The position numbers and the translations under genes were made by a program. 64,000 bases of DNA from Amycolatopsis anabasis (GTDB lineage: Bacteria > Actinomycetota > Actinomycetes > Mycobacteriales > Pseudonocardiaceae), in contig NZ_VTHK01000013.1 in assembly GCF_009765355.1 (NCBI RefSeq), positions 154,370 through 218,369 on the forward strand. The letters run 5' to 3'. How positions within the stretch are numbered: the stretch's first letter is position 1; each line of letters opens with the position of its first letter. Below the pieces are notes generated by a model. That model ran no database searches, was not told the origin of the DNA, and saw only the letters and a list, made by a program, of their open reading frames with translations. Below are positions 17,278-25,669 of this stretch, in pieces.

Positions 17278-18519
17278 CTACGCGGGGGAAGGGGCGAGGC
17301 GCGGTTCCAGGCGGCCGGAGCGGGCGAGCGTGTGCACGCCGAACGCGCACGCGCCGCCGATCAGCACCAGCGCGAGCCACGGCACCCAGGCCACGCCGTG
17401 CTGCCGCGCCAGGTCGAGCACCGCCCCGGTCACCAGGTTGCCGACCGCGATCCCGATCCCGCAGATCGTGTTGTACAGCCCGTAATACGTGGCGACCCGC
17501 TCTTCCCGGGCCAGCGCGACGATCGTGTCCATTTCGAACGGGAACACGATCACCGTGCCCAGGCTGAGCAGGGCGGCGGAGAGCAGCACGGGGACGAACG
17601 CGAAAGCACTCGCGGGCGAAGACGCGGTGGCGATCGGCGGGACGAACGCAAGCCCGAGGAACGCCAGCCCGATGGTGAGGCACTGCCCGCGGGAGAAGCG
17701 GTCCCGGAACCACGCGGTGATCCGGAGCTGCCCCGCGATCGCGATCACCCCGGACACCGCGAACAAGGCCCCGACGAAGATCGTGCCCGTGGCCTCCGAA
17801 GGCGCGAGCCGCCGGGTTTCCAGCGGCAGGGCCAGGTAGACCTGGAACGAAAGCACGTACGAGCCGATCATGGCGAACGAGAACGCCAGGAAGCGGCGGT
17901 TCGCCAGCACCGCGCGCCAGCCGCCGGTCCGCTCGGTCACGACCGACGCGCGGGCGGCCGGGAGCGAGCGCACCTGCAGCACGGTGAGGGCGGCGAAGAC
18001 GACCGCCGCCACCACGCAGGTGAGCTGGAACGCCACCCCGGTCAGGGCGAGCCCGATCAGCGGGCCCAGCAGGATCCCGGACTGGTAGAAGACGTTGAAC
18101 AGCGCGAACGCTTCCACCCGGCGCTCGCCCGCGTCCTGGGCGACGTAGGCGCGCACGGCCGGGTTGAACAGGGCGCCCGCGAACCCCGTCGCGGCCGACG
18201 CGATCACCAGCGCGGGCACCGAATCGACCAGCCCGAGGGTCGCGAAACCGAGGGTGCGCAGGGCGCACCCGGCCACGATCATCGGTTTGTAGCCGAACCG
18301 GTCCGCGAGCGCGCCGCCGAGGAAGAACATGCCCTGCTGGGAGAAGTTGCGCACGCCGAGGATGAAGCCGACGAGCCAGCCCGCCAGGCCCAGCCCGACC
18401 GACAGGTGCGCGGCGAGGTAGGGCATCAGCATGTAGAAGCCGACGTTGATGGTGAACTGGTTGACCGCGAGCAGCCGGGTCGGGCGGTCGAACGAGCGGA
18501 ACTGCCGGAACACGTTCAC
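17278..18519 (-). CDS. MFS transporter
   Basis: A 413-residue major facilitator protein with about twelve hydrophobic segments and the A-like loop GGALADRFGYKPM after the second helix. Start is a GTG whose bases overlap the stop of the upstream cysteine-synthase-like gene (GTGA). The pairing of an efflux-type MFS with a PLP enzyme suggests export of an amino-acid-derived product or of a toxic thiol precursor. The exact cargo is not visible. Confidence 0.88.
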   Translation of the reverse strand: MNVFRQFRSFDRPTRLLAVNQFTINVGFYMLMPYLAAHLSVGLGLAGWLVGFILGVRNFSQQGMFFLGGALADRFGYKPMIVAGCALRTLGFATLGLVDSVPALVIASAATGFAGALFNPAVRAYVAQDAGERRVEAFALFNVFYQSGILLGPLIGLALTGVAFQLTCVVAAVVFAALTVLQVRSLPAARASVVTERTGGWRAVLANRRFLAFSFAMIGSYVLSFQVYLALPLETRRLAPSEATGTIFVGALFAVSGVIAIAGQLRITAWFRDRFSRGQCLTIGLAFLGLAFVPPIATASSPASAFAFVPVLLSAALLSLGTVIVFPFEMDTIVALAREERVATYYGLYNTICGIGIAVGNLVTGAVLDLARQHGVAWVPWLALVLIGGACAFGVHTLARSGRLEPRLAPSPA

Positions 18520-19580
18520 CGGGTCACCCCCGCCGGGTCGAACACGGTGGTGCAGCGGGTCCAGCGTTCGACCTCGGTCTCGCCCGGGTGCGCGATCGTG
18601 TCCGGTTCGCCGGGCGGTTCGACGTCCAGGAGCCCGTGCTCGGCGCAGTACTGGTCGTTGTAGACGGTGTCGAAGTACCGCTGCGGGCCGTCCGGGAAGA
18701 TCGCCGCGATCCGCAGGTGCGCCGGGCTGGTGCGGGCCACCCACCCGGCGACGAGCGCGACCGCGCCGACGCTCCAGCCGCCGGACGCGTAGTGCGAGGT
18801 GGCCAGGCGGCGGCAGGTGGCCACCGATTCCGCCGGGCTCACCCAGTGCACCTCGTCGAAGGCCGGGTAGTCGACGTTGCGCGGGTAGATGCTGGAACCC
18901 AGGCCGCGCATCAGGCGTGGCCGGGCGGGCTGGCCGAAGATCGTCGACCCGACCGTGTCCACCCCGACCAGCTTCAGGTCCGGGAAGAACTCCCGCAGCG
19001 CACGGGAAACGCCCGCCGAATGGCCGCCGGTGCCGACCGAGCACACCAGCACGTCGACCCGGCCGAGCTGCGCGATCAGCTCGGTCGCCACCGGCCGGTA
19101 GGCGGCCACGTTGTCCGGGTTGTGGTACTGGTCCGGGCAGAACGAACCGGGGTTCTCGGCGATCAGTTCGGCGACCCGCTGCCGCCGGGCCTCCTGCCAG
19201 CCGCCGACCGGATGCGGTTCGGTGACGAGGTCCACCCGGGCGCCGTAGGCGCGCAGCAGCCGGTAGACGATCGGCTCCATTCCCGGATCGGTGACCAGCG
19301 CGACCGGGTGGCCGTAGACGATTCCGGCCAGCGCGAGCCCGAGGCCCAGGGTGCCGCTGGTGGATTCGACGATCAGCCCGCCGGGCTTGAGCTCGCCGCG
19401 CTCGCGGGCGCGGGCGACCATGTGCAGCGCGGGGCGGTCCTTCATCCCGCCCGGGTTGTGCCCTTCGAGTTTCGCCCAGAAGCCCCGGCCGTCGGCCGAA
19501 TGCGGGGCGTCGATCCAGAGGACCGGGGTGTTGCCGACGGCGCCGGCCGTGGCCGGGCGCGCGAGAACGGGTGAAAGCAT
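18516..19580 (-). CDS. PLP-dependent cysteine-synthase-like enzyme
   Basis: A 354-residue fold-type II PLP enzyme. The Schiff-base lysine is in NPGGMKDRP (Lys about 47), the phosphate/substrate loop is STSGTLG (about 73-79) and the PLP phosphate loop is GTGGHSAG. The sequence is closest in style to the SbnA/cystathionine-beta-synthase branch rather than housekeeping CysK, whose lysine motif differs. A role making 2,3-diaminopropionate precursors or a non-protein amino acid is possible, but no SbnB partner is visible. Coupled to a downstream MFS exporter. Confidence 0.82.
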   Translation of the reverse strand: MLSPVLARPATAGAVGNTPVLWIDAPHSADGRGFWAKLEGHNPGGMKDRPALHMVARARERGELKPGGLIVESTSGTLGLGLALAGIVYGHPVALVTDPGMEPIVYRLLRAYGARVDLVTEPHPVGGWQEARRQRVAELIAENPGSFCPDQYHNPDNVAAYRPVATELIAQLGRVDVLVCSVGTGGHSAGVSRALREFFPDLKLVGVDTVGSTIFGQPARPRLMRGLGSSIYPRNVDYPAFDEVHWVSPAESVATCRRLATSHYASGGWSVGAVALVAGWVARTSPAHLRIAAIFPDGPQRYFDTVYNDQYCAEHGLLDVEPPGEPDTIAHPGETEVERWTRCTTVFDPAGVTR

Positions 19581-19655
19581 GCTGAATTCCCATTTCTGTG
19601 GGTGCGGGTGATCGGTTTCGCGGGAATCCGGGCGCGCGGGGCCCGGCGGCGCCGA

Positions 19656-20042
19656 TCAGCGCCGCAGCACGCAGAGGGAAGTCAGCACGTCCTGGCCGCG
19701 AAGCGGCCGGAGACATCGGTCCGGCGGGACCGGTCGCGGCCGCCGGGCCGGGGCCAGGCCGAGCACCGGGGCGCACAGGAACAGGCACAGCAGGGCCGCG
19801 AGCAGCAGGCCCGGTTCGTCGATCGAGCGGGGTAAAGCCAGGCACTGCGGATGCAGCGATTCGTGCGGCGCACCGCCGTCGGCCGGGAGGTGCGGCAAGC
19901 AGGCGGTGTGCACGGCCTGCGCCGGGGCTTCGTGCTCGCCGCCGCAGGGCAGCGCGTGAAACGCCAGGTAGACGGCGAGTAAACCGAAGACGACCAGGAG
20001 CAGGCGTGCACGCTGCGCTCGTGGTCGACCTCTCACGGTCAC
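19656..20042 (-). CDS. Small predicted membrane protein
   Basis: A 128-residue protein with two hydrophobic segments (about residues 13-29 and 77-99) and a Cys/His-containing loop between them (HALPCGGEHE, HTACLPHLP). GTG start. It reads toward the cysteine-synthase-like gene 75 bp downstream and may be cotranscribed. No family recognised. GC3 is high, which supports coding, but a chance frame in high-GC DNA cannot be excluded. Confidence 0.45.
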   Translation of the reverse strand: MTVRGRPRAQRARLLLVVFGLLAVYLAFHALPCGGEHEAPAQAVHTACLPHLPADGGAPHESLHPQCLALPRSIDEPGLLLAALLCLFLCAPVLGLAPARRPRPVPPDRCLRPLRGQDVLTSLCVLRR

Positions 20043-20204
20043 CGAAGGTACCGAAGAACCGCGCCCGGAGCACGTGCCGTTGACGCGACTTTCACAGTGC
20101 GGGACAACGTGTCATTTCCTCCGGCAACGCATGCCATCGGCGTTGGACGCGGCGGATCCGCGGCACCACGCGTACATTGCTTGTCCGGATGCGAGGAGGG
20201 ATCC

Positions 20205-20636
20205 ATGGCCAAGGTAACCGCGGCCGGCCGCATGCCGACCCCGCCGGAGAAAACGTGGGCGACGGCGGCCGACCTGTCCCGGTTCGCCGACTGGCTGGTG
20301 CTGCACGAGGACTGGCGCGGCCAACTGCCCGCCGAATTCACCGAAGGCACCACGCTCACCTCGGTGGTGAACGTCCGCGGTTTCCGCAACCGGATCTCCT
20401 GGCGGATCGTGTCCTACGACGAACCGCACGCGCTGGCCATCACCGGTGACGGGGTGGGCGGGGTCAAGGTGGACCTCGTGCTGTCCATCCAGCCCGAGGC
20501 CGGCGGGTCGATCGTCGAGATCCGCGCCGAGGTCACCGGGAAGCCGGTGTTCGGCCCGATCGCCATGACGATCGGCCGCGCGGTCAAGGGGGAACTGCGC
20601 AAATCGCTGGCCAACCTGCGGGCGCTGCTCGCCTAG
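20205..20636 (+). CDS. SRPBCC family protein
   Basis: A 143-residue START/Bet v1-like (polyketide cyclase/CoxG-like) protein. It begins MAKVTAAGRMPTPPEKTWATAADLSRFADW, the usual first strand and helix of the fold, and ends with the long C-terminal helix KGELRKSLANLRALLA. An excellent ribosome site, gaggagggatcc, fixes the ATG at 20205 over upstream starts. Such proteins bind hydrophobic ligands; role unknown. It directly precedes a TetR gene, with an operator in between. Confidence 0.83.
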   Translation: MAKVTAAGRMPTPPEKTWATAADLSRFADWLVLHEDWRGQLPAEFTEGTTLTSVVNVRGFRNRISWRIVSYDEPHALAITGDGVGGVKVDLVLSIQPEAGGSIVEIRAEVTGKPVFGPIAMTIGRAVKGELRKSLANLRALLA

Positions 20637-20642
20637 CGCGGA

Positions 20643-20667
20643 GATACGGACCCGTATCCCGATACGG
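20643..20667. promoter_or_regulatory. Operator upstream of the TetR gene
   Basis: GATACGG-AC-CCGTATC (20643-20658) is a perfect 7-2-7 inverted repeat, followed by a third GATACGG half-site at 20661-20667. It ends 17 nt before the ATG of the TetR regulator, as expected for autoregulation. The same half-site core (CGATACCG in the other orientation) recurs upstream of the TetR gene at 37156. Confidence 0.6.
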
Positions 20668-20684
20668 TTCGATATCTTCATCCC

Positions 20685-21269
20685 ATGGCCAGGAAACGCC
20701 TCACCCGCGAGGAAAGCCGGGCGCGGACCCGGGAACGCCTGCTCGAGGCGGCCGCTGAGCTGTTCGCCGAGCGCGGGGTGAACGGATCGTCCGTCGAGCA
20801 GATCGCCGAGCGCGCCGGGTACAGCCGGGGTGCGTTCTACGGGAACTTCGAGGACAAGCACGAACTGGTCGTGGCGCTGCTGGAAAGCCGGACGGCCCGC
20901 GAACTGGAGGAGGTCGCCGAGCTGCGGCGGGACACCGAATCGCTGGACGGGCTGCGGGAATGGAACAAAGCCCGCGCCGAACACCTCGAGGGCTGGCTGG
21001 CGCTGCGCCTGGAACTGCTGCTCTACGCGGTGCGCAACCCGGAGATCCGGCCGCGGCTCGCCGAACGCGAACTGTTCGCCCGCGCCGCCCACACCGCCGG
21101 GGTCGAACGCGCCTACGCCGCCCGGAACACGGTCCCGCCCGCGGATCCGGAATTCCTCGGGCTCATCGTGCACGCCCTGGAGGACGGCCTGCTGCTGCAG
21201 CGGATGCTCACCCCGGAGCGGATCGGCGCCGAGGTCGTGGTCGACGCGGCGGAAATCGTGCTGCGCTAG
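20685..21269 (+). CDS. TetR family transcriptional regulator
   Basis: A 194-residue TetR-type repressor: HTH at about residues 27-55 (IAERAGYSRGAFYGNFEDKHEL), the rest is a helical ligand-binding domain. The 7-2-7 palindrome just upstream is probably its operator. The stop TAG shares CTAG with the convergent nitroreductase stop. Targets may include the SRPBCC gene upstream or itself only. Confidence 0.92.
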   Translation: MARKRLTREESRARTRERLLEAAAELFAERGVNGSSVEQIAERAGYSRGAFYGNFEDKHELVVALLESRTARELEEVAELRRDTESLDGLREWNKARAEHLEGWLALRLELLLYAVRNPEIRPRLAERELFARAAHTAGVERAYAARNTVPPADPEFLGLIVHALEDGLLLQRMLTPERIGAEVVVDAAEIVLR

Positions 21270-22189
21270 CCGACGCCGAAACGCACGGGGTTGCCGTTCC
21301 GGGTGACCTCGCCGACCGGGCGCCGCGCGGTCATCGGCGACGGGTAGCCGTAGCCGATCCGCAGCAGCGCGTGGATCTCGCCGTCGCGGCGGAACAGGTC
21401 GTCGAGCCCGGCGCGGGTCGTCGCCACCTCGAACGGCCGGGACACGAACGACACGGACAGCCCGATGTAGGTCGCGGTGAGCAGCACCCGCTGCATCGCC
21501 AGCCCCGCGCGCAGTTCGTACCGCGGCCCGCGGTCCCGGGTGATCAGCGCGGCCAGCAGCGGGTGCCGCGCGCCGGGCCGGTCCGGCAGGTGCTCGGTCC
21601 GGTGATAGTCGCGCAACGACCGGGCGTCACCGTCGAACCGCTCCAACTCGCCCGCGTAGCGGGTATCGGCCTCCTGCACCTGTTCGGCCCGGCGGACCAG
21701 GGACGTGAGCTCGTCGTACCGGGTCGACGCGCCCACGAACTCCAGCCGCACGTCGTCCATGAGCGCCGCGTTCACCAGCGGCGTCCGCGCGATCGGCGGC
21801 ACCTCCCGCTCCAGGAACGGTCGGCGGTTCGTCCGCCGCTGGAAGATCGCGTTGCCCAGCTTCCGCTCCACCATCGTCGGCCCCTGGTCGACGCCGAGCT
21901 GGACCGCGGCCAGCAGATCGGGCCGGGTGGTGTCCGGCAGCAGGTTCACCACGGCCAGCTTTCCGTTCATCCGCAAGGCGATCCGCAGGTTGAACGCGGC
22001 GGCGGCGCACGCGAGGCGGGCCTGTTTCGCGTCCGGATCGGCGACGGCGAGCACCCGCTGGTGGTCGAGCAGCACACCGATCCGGTCACTGTCCACTTCG
22101 AACAGCCACGGCTGGGTGTTGTGCGGGGACGGCGCGCGCACGGCGGCCGCGAGCGCCTGGTCGATCGGGCTGGGGAGGGGGCGAGGCAT
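21266..22189 (-). CDS. Acg-like nitroreductase family protein
   Basis: A 307-residue flavin-type nitroreductase-fold protein of the Acg (Rv2032) family, which is split into two halves with a lid over a buried FMN and has an unknown substrate. Visible features are RAPSPHNTQPWLFEVD at the N-terminus and the RRTNRRPF motif near the middle. In Mycobacterium tuberculosis this family is part of the DosR dormancy regulon. A DosR-like box lies 60-73 bp upstream, which supports hypoxia control here too. Confidence 0.85.
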   Translation of the reverse strand: MPRPLPSPIDQALAAAVRAPSPHNTQPWLFEVDSDRIGVLLDHQRVLAVADPDAKQARLACAAAAFNLRIALRMNGKLAVVNLLPDTTRPDLLAAVQLGVDQGPTMVERKLGNAIFQRRTNRRPFLEREVPPIARTPLVNAALMDDVRLEFVGASTRYDELTSLVRRAEQVQEADTRYAGELERFDGDARSLRDYHRTEHLPDRPGARHPLLAALITRDRGPRYELRAGLAMQRVLLTATYIGLSVSFVSRPFEVATTRAGLDDLFRRDGEIHALLRIGYGYPSPMTARRPVGEVTRNGNPVRFGVG

Positions 22190-22248
22190 ATTTTCCAGGA
22201 TTTCGGGCGGACGCGGCCGCGCGCTGGGGTCGCCGGTCCCGGCAGGCC

Positions 22249-22262
22249 GGGACCTTTGGCCC
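22249..22262. promoter_or_regulatory. DosR-like box upstream of the Acg-like gene
   Basis: GGGACCTTTGGCCC matches the actinobacterial DosR/DevR core GGGAC-N4-G-CCC closely. It is 60 bp from the ATG of the nitroreductase, the usual distance for activation. The site is inferred from the motif; no regulator is in the window. Confidence 0.5.
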
Positions 22263-22297
22263 TTTGCCTGGGATTTTCCCCCCGCGGGGACGAGTTT

Positions 22298-22711
22298 TCA
22301 GGGGCGCAAATCGTCCCAGCCGTAGCGCAATCGGTTGCGAACTCCCGATGTTCCGATGACCTGGCCGGTGAGTTCCTCGGCGATGACCACGTCGCTGCGA
22401 TAGGGCAGCCACCCGGTGAGCGTCACCACGCCGCCGGTGACGCCGATCCGCACTCCGGCGAGGTTCGCGCCCAGTGCCCGGAGGAAGACCTCCCGTTCGA
22501 CCAACCGGCGGATCTCCTCGTCCGGGCGCAACAACCCGGCGAGCGGATCGTGCCGGGAAAGGGTTCCGACGCGCATTCCGCGAGCCGGCGCGCACCGGCG
22601 CCCGGCGCCCGGCGCCCGGACGTTGTGGTGGGTGAACAGCGCGGTGAGGTGTTGCAACGGTGTACGCACCGGGTGCAACGCGATGGCACCGGCCCCCAGG
22701 ACGGTCCTCAT
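22298..22711 (-). CDS. BON-domain protein with degenerate CBS region
   Basis: A 137-residue protein. Residues about 85-130 form a BON domain (VRIGVTGGVVTLTGWLPYRS), and LRPDEEIRRLVEREV before it is the usual linker of two-CBS-plus-BON proteins. The N-terminus keeps only one collapsed CBS half (TPLQHLTALFTHHNVRAPG), followed by a tract of CGGCGCC-type repeats at 22592-22618. Full family members have two CBS domains (about 220 residues), so this copy has lost most of its sensor part or is decaying. A DosR-like box lies upstream. Confidence 0.7.
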   Translation of the reverse strand: MRTVLGAGAIALHPVRTPLQHLTALFTHHNVRAPGAGRRCAPARGMRVGTLSRHDPLAGLLRPDEEIRRLVEREVFLRALGANLAGVRIGVTGGVVTLTGWLPYRSDVVIAEELTGQVIGTSGVRNRLRYGWDDLRP

Positions 22712-23220
22712 GATCGGTTTCGCTCCCCACTCCCCCCGAAGTCGAGTTGCTCACCTACCACGCTATGCGACGAATTTACAACGCACTGGAGCCATTAGTC
22801 CCTTTGTTCCCGGGATTTCGGCCCGGGGCCGATCAGGTGGCGGCCGTCACGCACCGTCCACGCTGCTCGCGCGCCACTACTGCATGCCGGTGAACACGCC
22901 GCATCGCCCGCGCGACCGGCCTGAATCACGGAAATGACACGGCCAAACTTTCATAATCGCGGGTAAACTGGCCGGGCCGCACTTTCCCGGCACGGTCCGC
23001 GCCGCACTCCCACGGTTTCCCGATAGGCCATTCGTCCCATACCGCTGCGATATTCGGCCCATTCGGGGCTGGTATCCCACTGCTTTATGGGCAACCGGCG
23101 CCTGCCTTGCTAATCTTCTCGCCGACACGAGGATGACCAACGCGTTTTTTCGCATTCGCCGAAAACCCAATCCGCTGTTCTGGGAATTCTCCCGCGAACC
23201 TTCGAAGCCAGGGGAGCCGC
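22712..23220. other. 509-bp gap without a gene
   Basis: No supported gene. It contains a DosR-like site at 22789-22802 near the BON gene start and a low-complexity purine/pyrimidine mixture rich in tttc/cggc words. The 150 bp before the clavaminate-synthase-like start are comparatively AT-rich (cttcgaagccaggggagccgc is the ribosome-site region). I see no RNA gene or long repeat. Confidence 0.5.
22789..22802 (-). promoter_or_regulatory. DosR-like box upstream of the BON gene
   Basis: On the minus strand GGGACTAATGGCTC fits GGGACTW-type DosR half-site plus a weaker second half. It ends 78 bp upstream of the BON gene start. Together with the box at 22249 it ties the two genes into a possible hypoxia regulon. 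Confidence 0.4.
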
Positions 23221-24246
23221 ATGACGGGGTTTCACCACCCGTTCGCCGGGCGGGGAATGCTCGGGGGGCGGGCCGCGCCGGTGAGCGCCCGGCCCGCCGC
23301 ACCGGACGTCGTGCTGGGGCCGGACGAGGCGGCCGCGTTCGAGCGGATCGCTTGCGCGCTGTGCCTGGACCCCCGCGACCGGGTCGACGAACCGGCCTGG
23401 GTCGCCCGCGCCCGGTTCGCCTGGGAATCGCTTCCGGAGTCGCTGCGCCGGTCGGTGCGGCAGTTCCGGCGCAATTCGGGCTCCGGCGGGGTGCTCCTGC
23501 TGCACGGCCTCCCGATCGGCGAACCCGCGCTGCCGCCGACACCCGCGCTGCGGGATTCGGTGCAGCGCTCGGCCAGCGTGGCCGCGGCCGGGCTGCTGCT
23601 GATCGCGTGCGGGCTCGGCGATCCGATCGCCTTCTCCGGCGGCGATTCCGGCGCTCTGGTGCGGAACGTGGTGCCGGTGGCCGGCCGGGAAGAGGCCCAG
23701 GACGACGGCGGTTCGGTGCTCCGGTCGTTCCACACCGAGCACGCCTTCCACCCGCACCGGCCCGATTTCGTGCTCCTGCTCTGCCTGCGCGCGGACCACG
23801 AACGGGTCGCCGCGCTGCGCACCGCGTGTGCCCGGGAAACGCTGCCGCTGCTCGACGACGAGACCAAGGAAGCGCTCTTCACCCCGGATTTCGGGACCGA
23901 ACCGCCGAGCTGGTTCGGCGGCGCGGGCGCCACGCACGCCGTGCTCAGCGGGGTGCCCGACGATCCCGGCCTGCGGGTCGACCTGGAAACCACCACGTCG
24001 GCCACCGCACGGGGCAAGGCCGCGCTCGTCGCGCTGGCCCACGCCTTCGACACCACCACGCGCACGGTCCGCCTCAACCCCGGCGATCTGGCCATTGTGG
24101 ACAACCGGGTGACCGTGCTCGGCCGCAGCGCGTTCCACCCGCGCTACGACGGCCGGGACCGCTGGCTCCAGCGGGCACTGGTGGCCGCCGACCTCCGCCG
24201 CTCCCGCGACCACCGCCCCGGCGACGGATACGTGCTCACCCGCTGA
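23221..24246 (+). CDS. Clavaminate-synthase-like Fe(II)/2-oxoglutarate oxygenase, altered iron site
   Basis: A 341-residue protein of the TauD/clavaminate-synthase superfamily, close to asparagine and arginine hydroxylases. The proximal iron ligands are present in FHTEHAFHPHRPDF (His171, Glu173), and the C-terminal PRYDGRDRWLQRAL, which holds the 2-oxoglutarate-binding arginine, is intact. At the place of the distal iron histidine (V-H-G-R in relatives) the protein has V-L-G-R, Leu300 (codon CTC at 24118). A nearby His306 might compensate. Activity may be altered or lost. No biosynthetic partner is adjacent; a stand-alone amino-acid or peptide hydroxylase is the simplest guess. Confidence 0.78.
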   Translation: MTGFHHPFAGRGMLGGRAAPVSARPAAPDVVLGPDEAAAFERIACALCLDPRDRVDEPAWVARARFAWESLPESLRRSVRQFRRNSGSGGVLLLHGLPIGEPALPPTPALRDSVQRSASVAAAGLLLIACGLGDPIAFSGGDSGALVRNVVPVAGREEAQDDGGSVLRSFHTEHAFHPHRPDFVLLLCLRADHERVAALRTACARETLPLLDDETKEALFTPDFGTEPPSWFGGAGATHAVLSGVPDDPGLRVDLETTTSATARGKAALVALAHAFDTTTRTVRLNPGDLAIVDNRVTVLGRSAFHPRYDGRDRWLQRALVAADLRRSRDHRPGDGYVLTR

Positions 24247-24247
24247 C

Positions 24248-24269
24248 CGCACTTAGCCGACAAAGTGCG
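24248..24269. terminator. Bidirectional hairpin between convergent genes
   Basis: CGCACTT-agccgaca-AAGTGCG forms a 7-bp stem around an 8-nt loop. It starts just after the oxygenase stop and covers the stop codon of the convergent phytase-like gene. A related half-copy lies at about 15306-15324. Acts as a shared terminator. Confidence 0.5.
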
Positions 24270-25608
24270 AACCTGGGCGGAGCTTCGCGGTGTCGATCAC
24301 CAGGAACTCGCCGTCGTCCTGGCGGCCGTCCGGTCGCGTTTTGGCGCGCAGGCCGAACGGCGGCGCGCCGGTGGTGACCCCGTCGATGCCGAAGTCGCTG
24401 TCGTTGCTGATCACCAGGGTCCGGCCGCCGTCCGGGGTGGCCACCCCCTCGATCTTGTCGTGCCCGAAGATCCGGCCCCGCGCGTCGAGTTTCGTCAGCA
24501 GGCCACCGAGGTCGAGCGAGAGCTCCTTGCGCACCGGCGTGATCCCGGCCTCGGCGAGATCGTCCCGGGCGGTCGCGGTGTCGTGCGCGCCCGCGTACGC
24601 CTCGATCGTCTCGTCGTCCTCGCCGACGAGCAGGCCGCCCTTGCCCGCGTCGTAGCCGGGCAGCTTCGACCCCGGGCCGACGTCGGTCGCACCCGCGAGG
24701 TTGATCTTGAAGAGTTTCTTGTAGGCGCCCGGTTGCGGGTCGCCGTCTCGTTCGTCGACCAGGAAGGTCGTCGCGGACAGCGCGGTGATCTCGCTGACCG
24801 CCGTGTCGTTGTCCTTCGGATCGTCCAGCAGGTACACGAACTCCCGGGTCGCGCGGGTGCGCAGGTCGTAGGTGACGATCCGGATCGGGGCCACGTGACC
24901 GGGTTTCTTGTCCAGATCCGGCTGTTTCAACGCCGACTGCATGATGCCGACCAGGGTGTTCCCGTCCGGCGTGACGGTGAGGCCCTCCATGCCCTTGTTC
25001 GGCGCCCGGTTCTTCAGTTCCGCCGGAAGCGATCCGTCGAACGGCGAGAGCCGCTCGATCGCCCGGCCGTCGGCGCCGAAACGCGTGATGAACGGGCCGT
25101 ATTCGTCGGAAACCCAGAACGTGCCGTCGCGCAGGGCGACCAGGCCCTCGGGGTCGTACCCGTTCGGATCCGGCGCCAAGGCGTGGCCGTCGAGGTCGAC
25201 GATGTGCTCGCCGGTCGTGGCCTGGCTGTTCAGCCGCCCGGAGTACGGCGTCCCGTCCGCGGCGCGCAGCGGGATCGTGCGCTGGAGCACGGCCTTCCCG
25301 CCGGTGAGCCGGAACCGCCCGATCGACGGGGTGAACCCGGGCAACGGCTCCACCTTCTGGTCCGGCTCCGGCCCGTCGACGTTCGGGCCGCGGTCGGTGA
25401 GCCCGTAGAACTCGTCCCGGGATCCGGGCACCGGGGCGAGCGCGGAACCGTAGCCCCCGCCGGTGATCCGCACCCCGCCGACCGTGGCCAGCGGCGGGAG
25501 TTCGGTCGGGAACACCCGCGCGGGTTCGTCCTTCCGCGCGTCCGCGATTCCGCCCGCCAGCAGGGAAAGCACCACCGCACCGGCCATGGCCGTCCGCATC
25601 CGCTTCAT
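24253..25608 (-). CDS. Secreted phytase-like esterase domain protein
   Basis: A 451-residue protein with a signal peptide (MKRMRTAMAGAVVLSLLAGGIADA) and an esterase-like domain of the phytase family (PF13449-type), with repeats typical of a beta-propeller: YGLTDRGPNVDGP, FWVSDEYGPFITRF, KGMEGLTVTPDG, and DKIEGVATPDGGRTLVISNDSD. Conserved acidic residues for calcium binding are plentiful. Exported, possibly phosphodiesterase or lactonase. The C-terminal residues GSHFVG lie on a repeat that also forms a hairpin. Confidence 0.85.
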   Translation of the reverse strand: MKRMRTAMAGAVVLSLLAGGIADARKDEPARVFPTELPPLATVGGVRITGGGYGSALAPVPGSRDEFYGLTDRGPNVDGPEPDQKVEPLPGFTPSIGRFRLTGGKAVLQRTIPLRAADGTPYSGRLNSQATTGEHIVDLDGHALAPDPNGYDPEGLVALRDGTFWVSDEYGPFITRFGADGRAIERLSPFDGSLPAELKNRAPNKGMEGLTVTPDGNTLVGIMQSALKQPDLDKKPGHVAPIRIVTYDLRTRATREFVYLLDDPKDNDTAVSEITALSATTFLVDERDGDPQPGAYKKLFKINLAGATDVGPGSKLPGYDAGKGGLLVGEDDETIEAYAGAHDTATARDDLAEAGITPVRKELSLDLGGLLTKLDARGRIFGHDKIEGVATPDGGRTLVISNDSDFGIDGVTTGAPPFGLRAKTRPDGRQDDGEFLVIDTAKLRPGSHFVG

Positions 25609-25669
25609 GCGCGCAGTCTCACCAGCGAAGGTGGACGAGCGCGATCCGCCAGGCGACGCGCCGGTGAAC

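Noticed and set aside
13599..17567. A 1322-residue plus-strand frame
   Set aside because: It crosses the MBL-fold, hypothetical, SDR and WYL genes on both strands and is Arg/Pro-rich without motifs; a product of high GC content.
17278..20073. One 931-residue minus-strand frame covering the MFS gene and beyond
   Set aside because: Only the last 413 residues are the MFS protein; the rest runs out of frame over the cysteine-synthase-like gene, whose stop overlaps the MFS GTG start.
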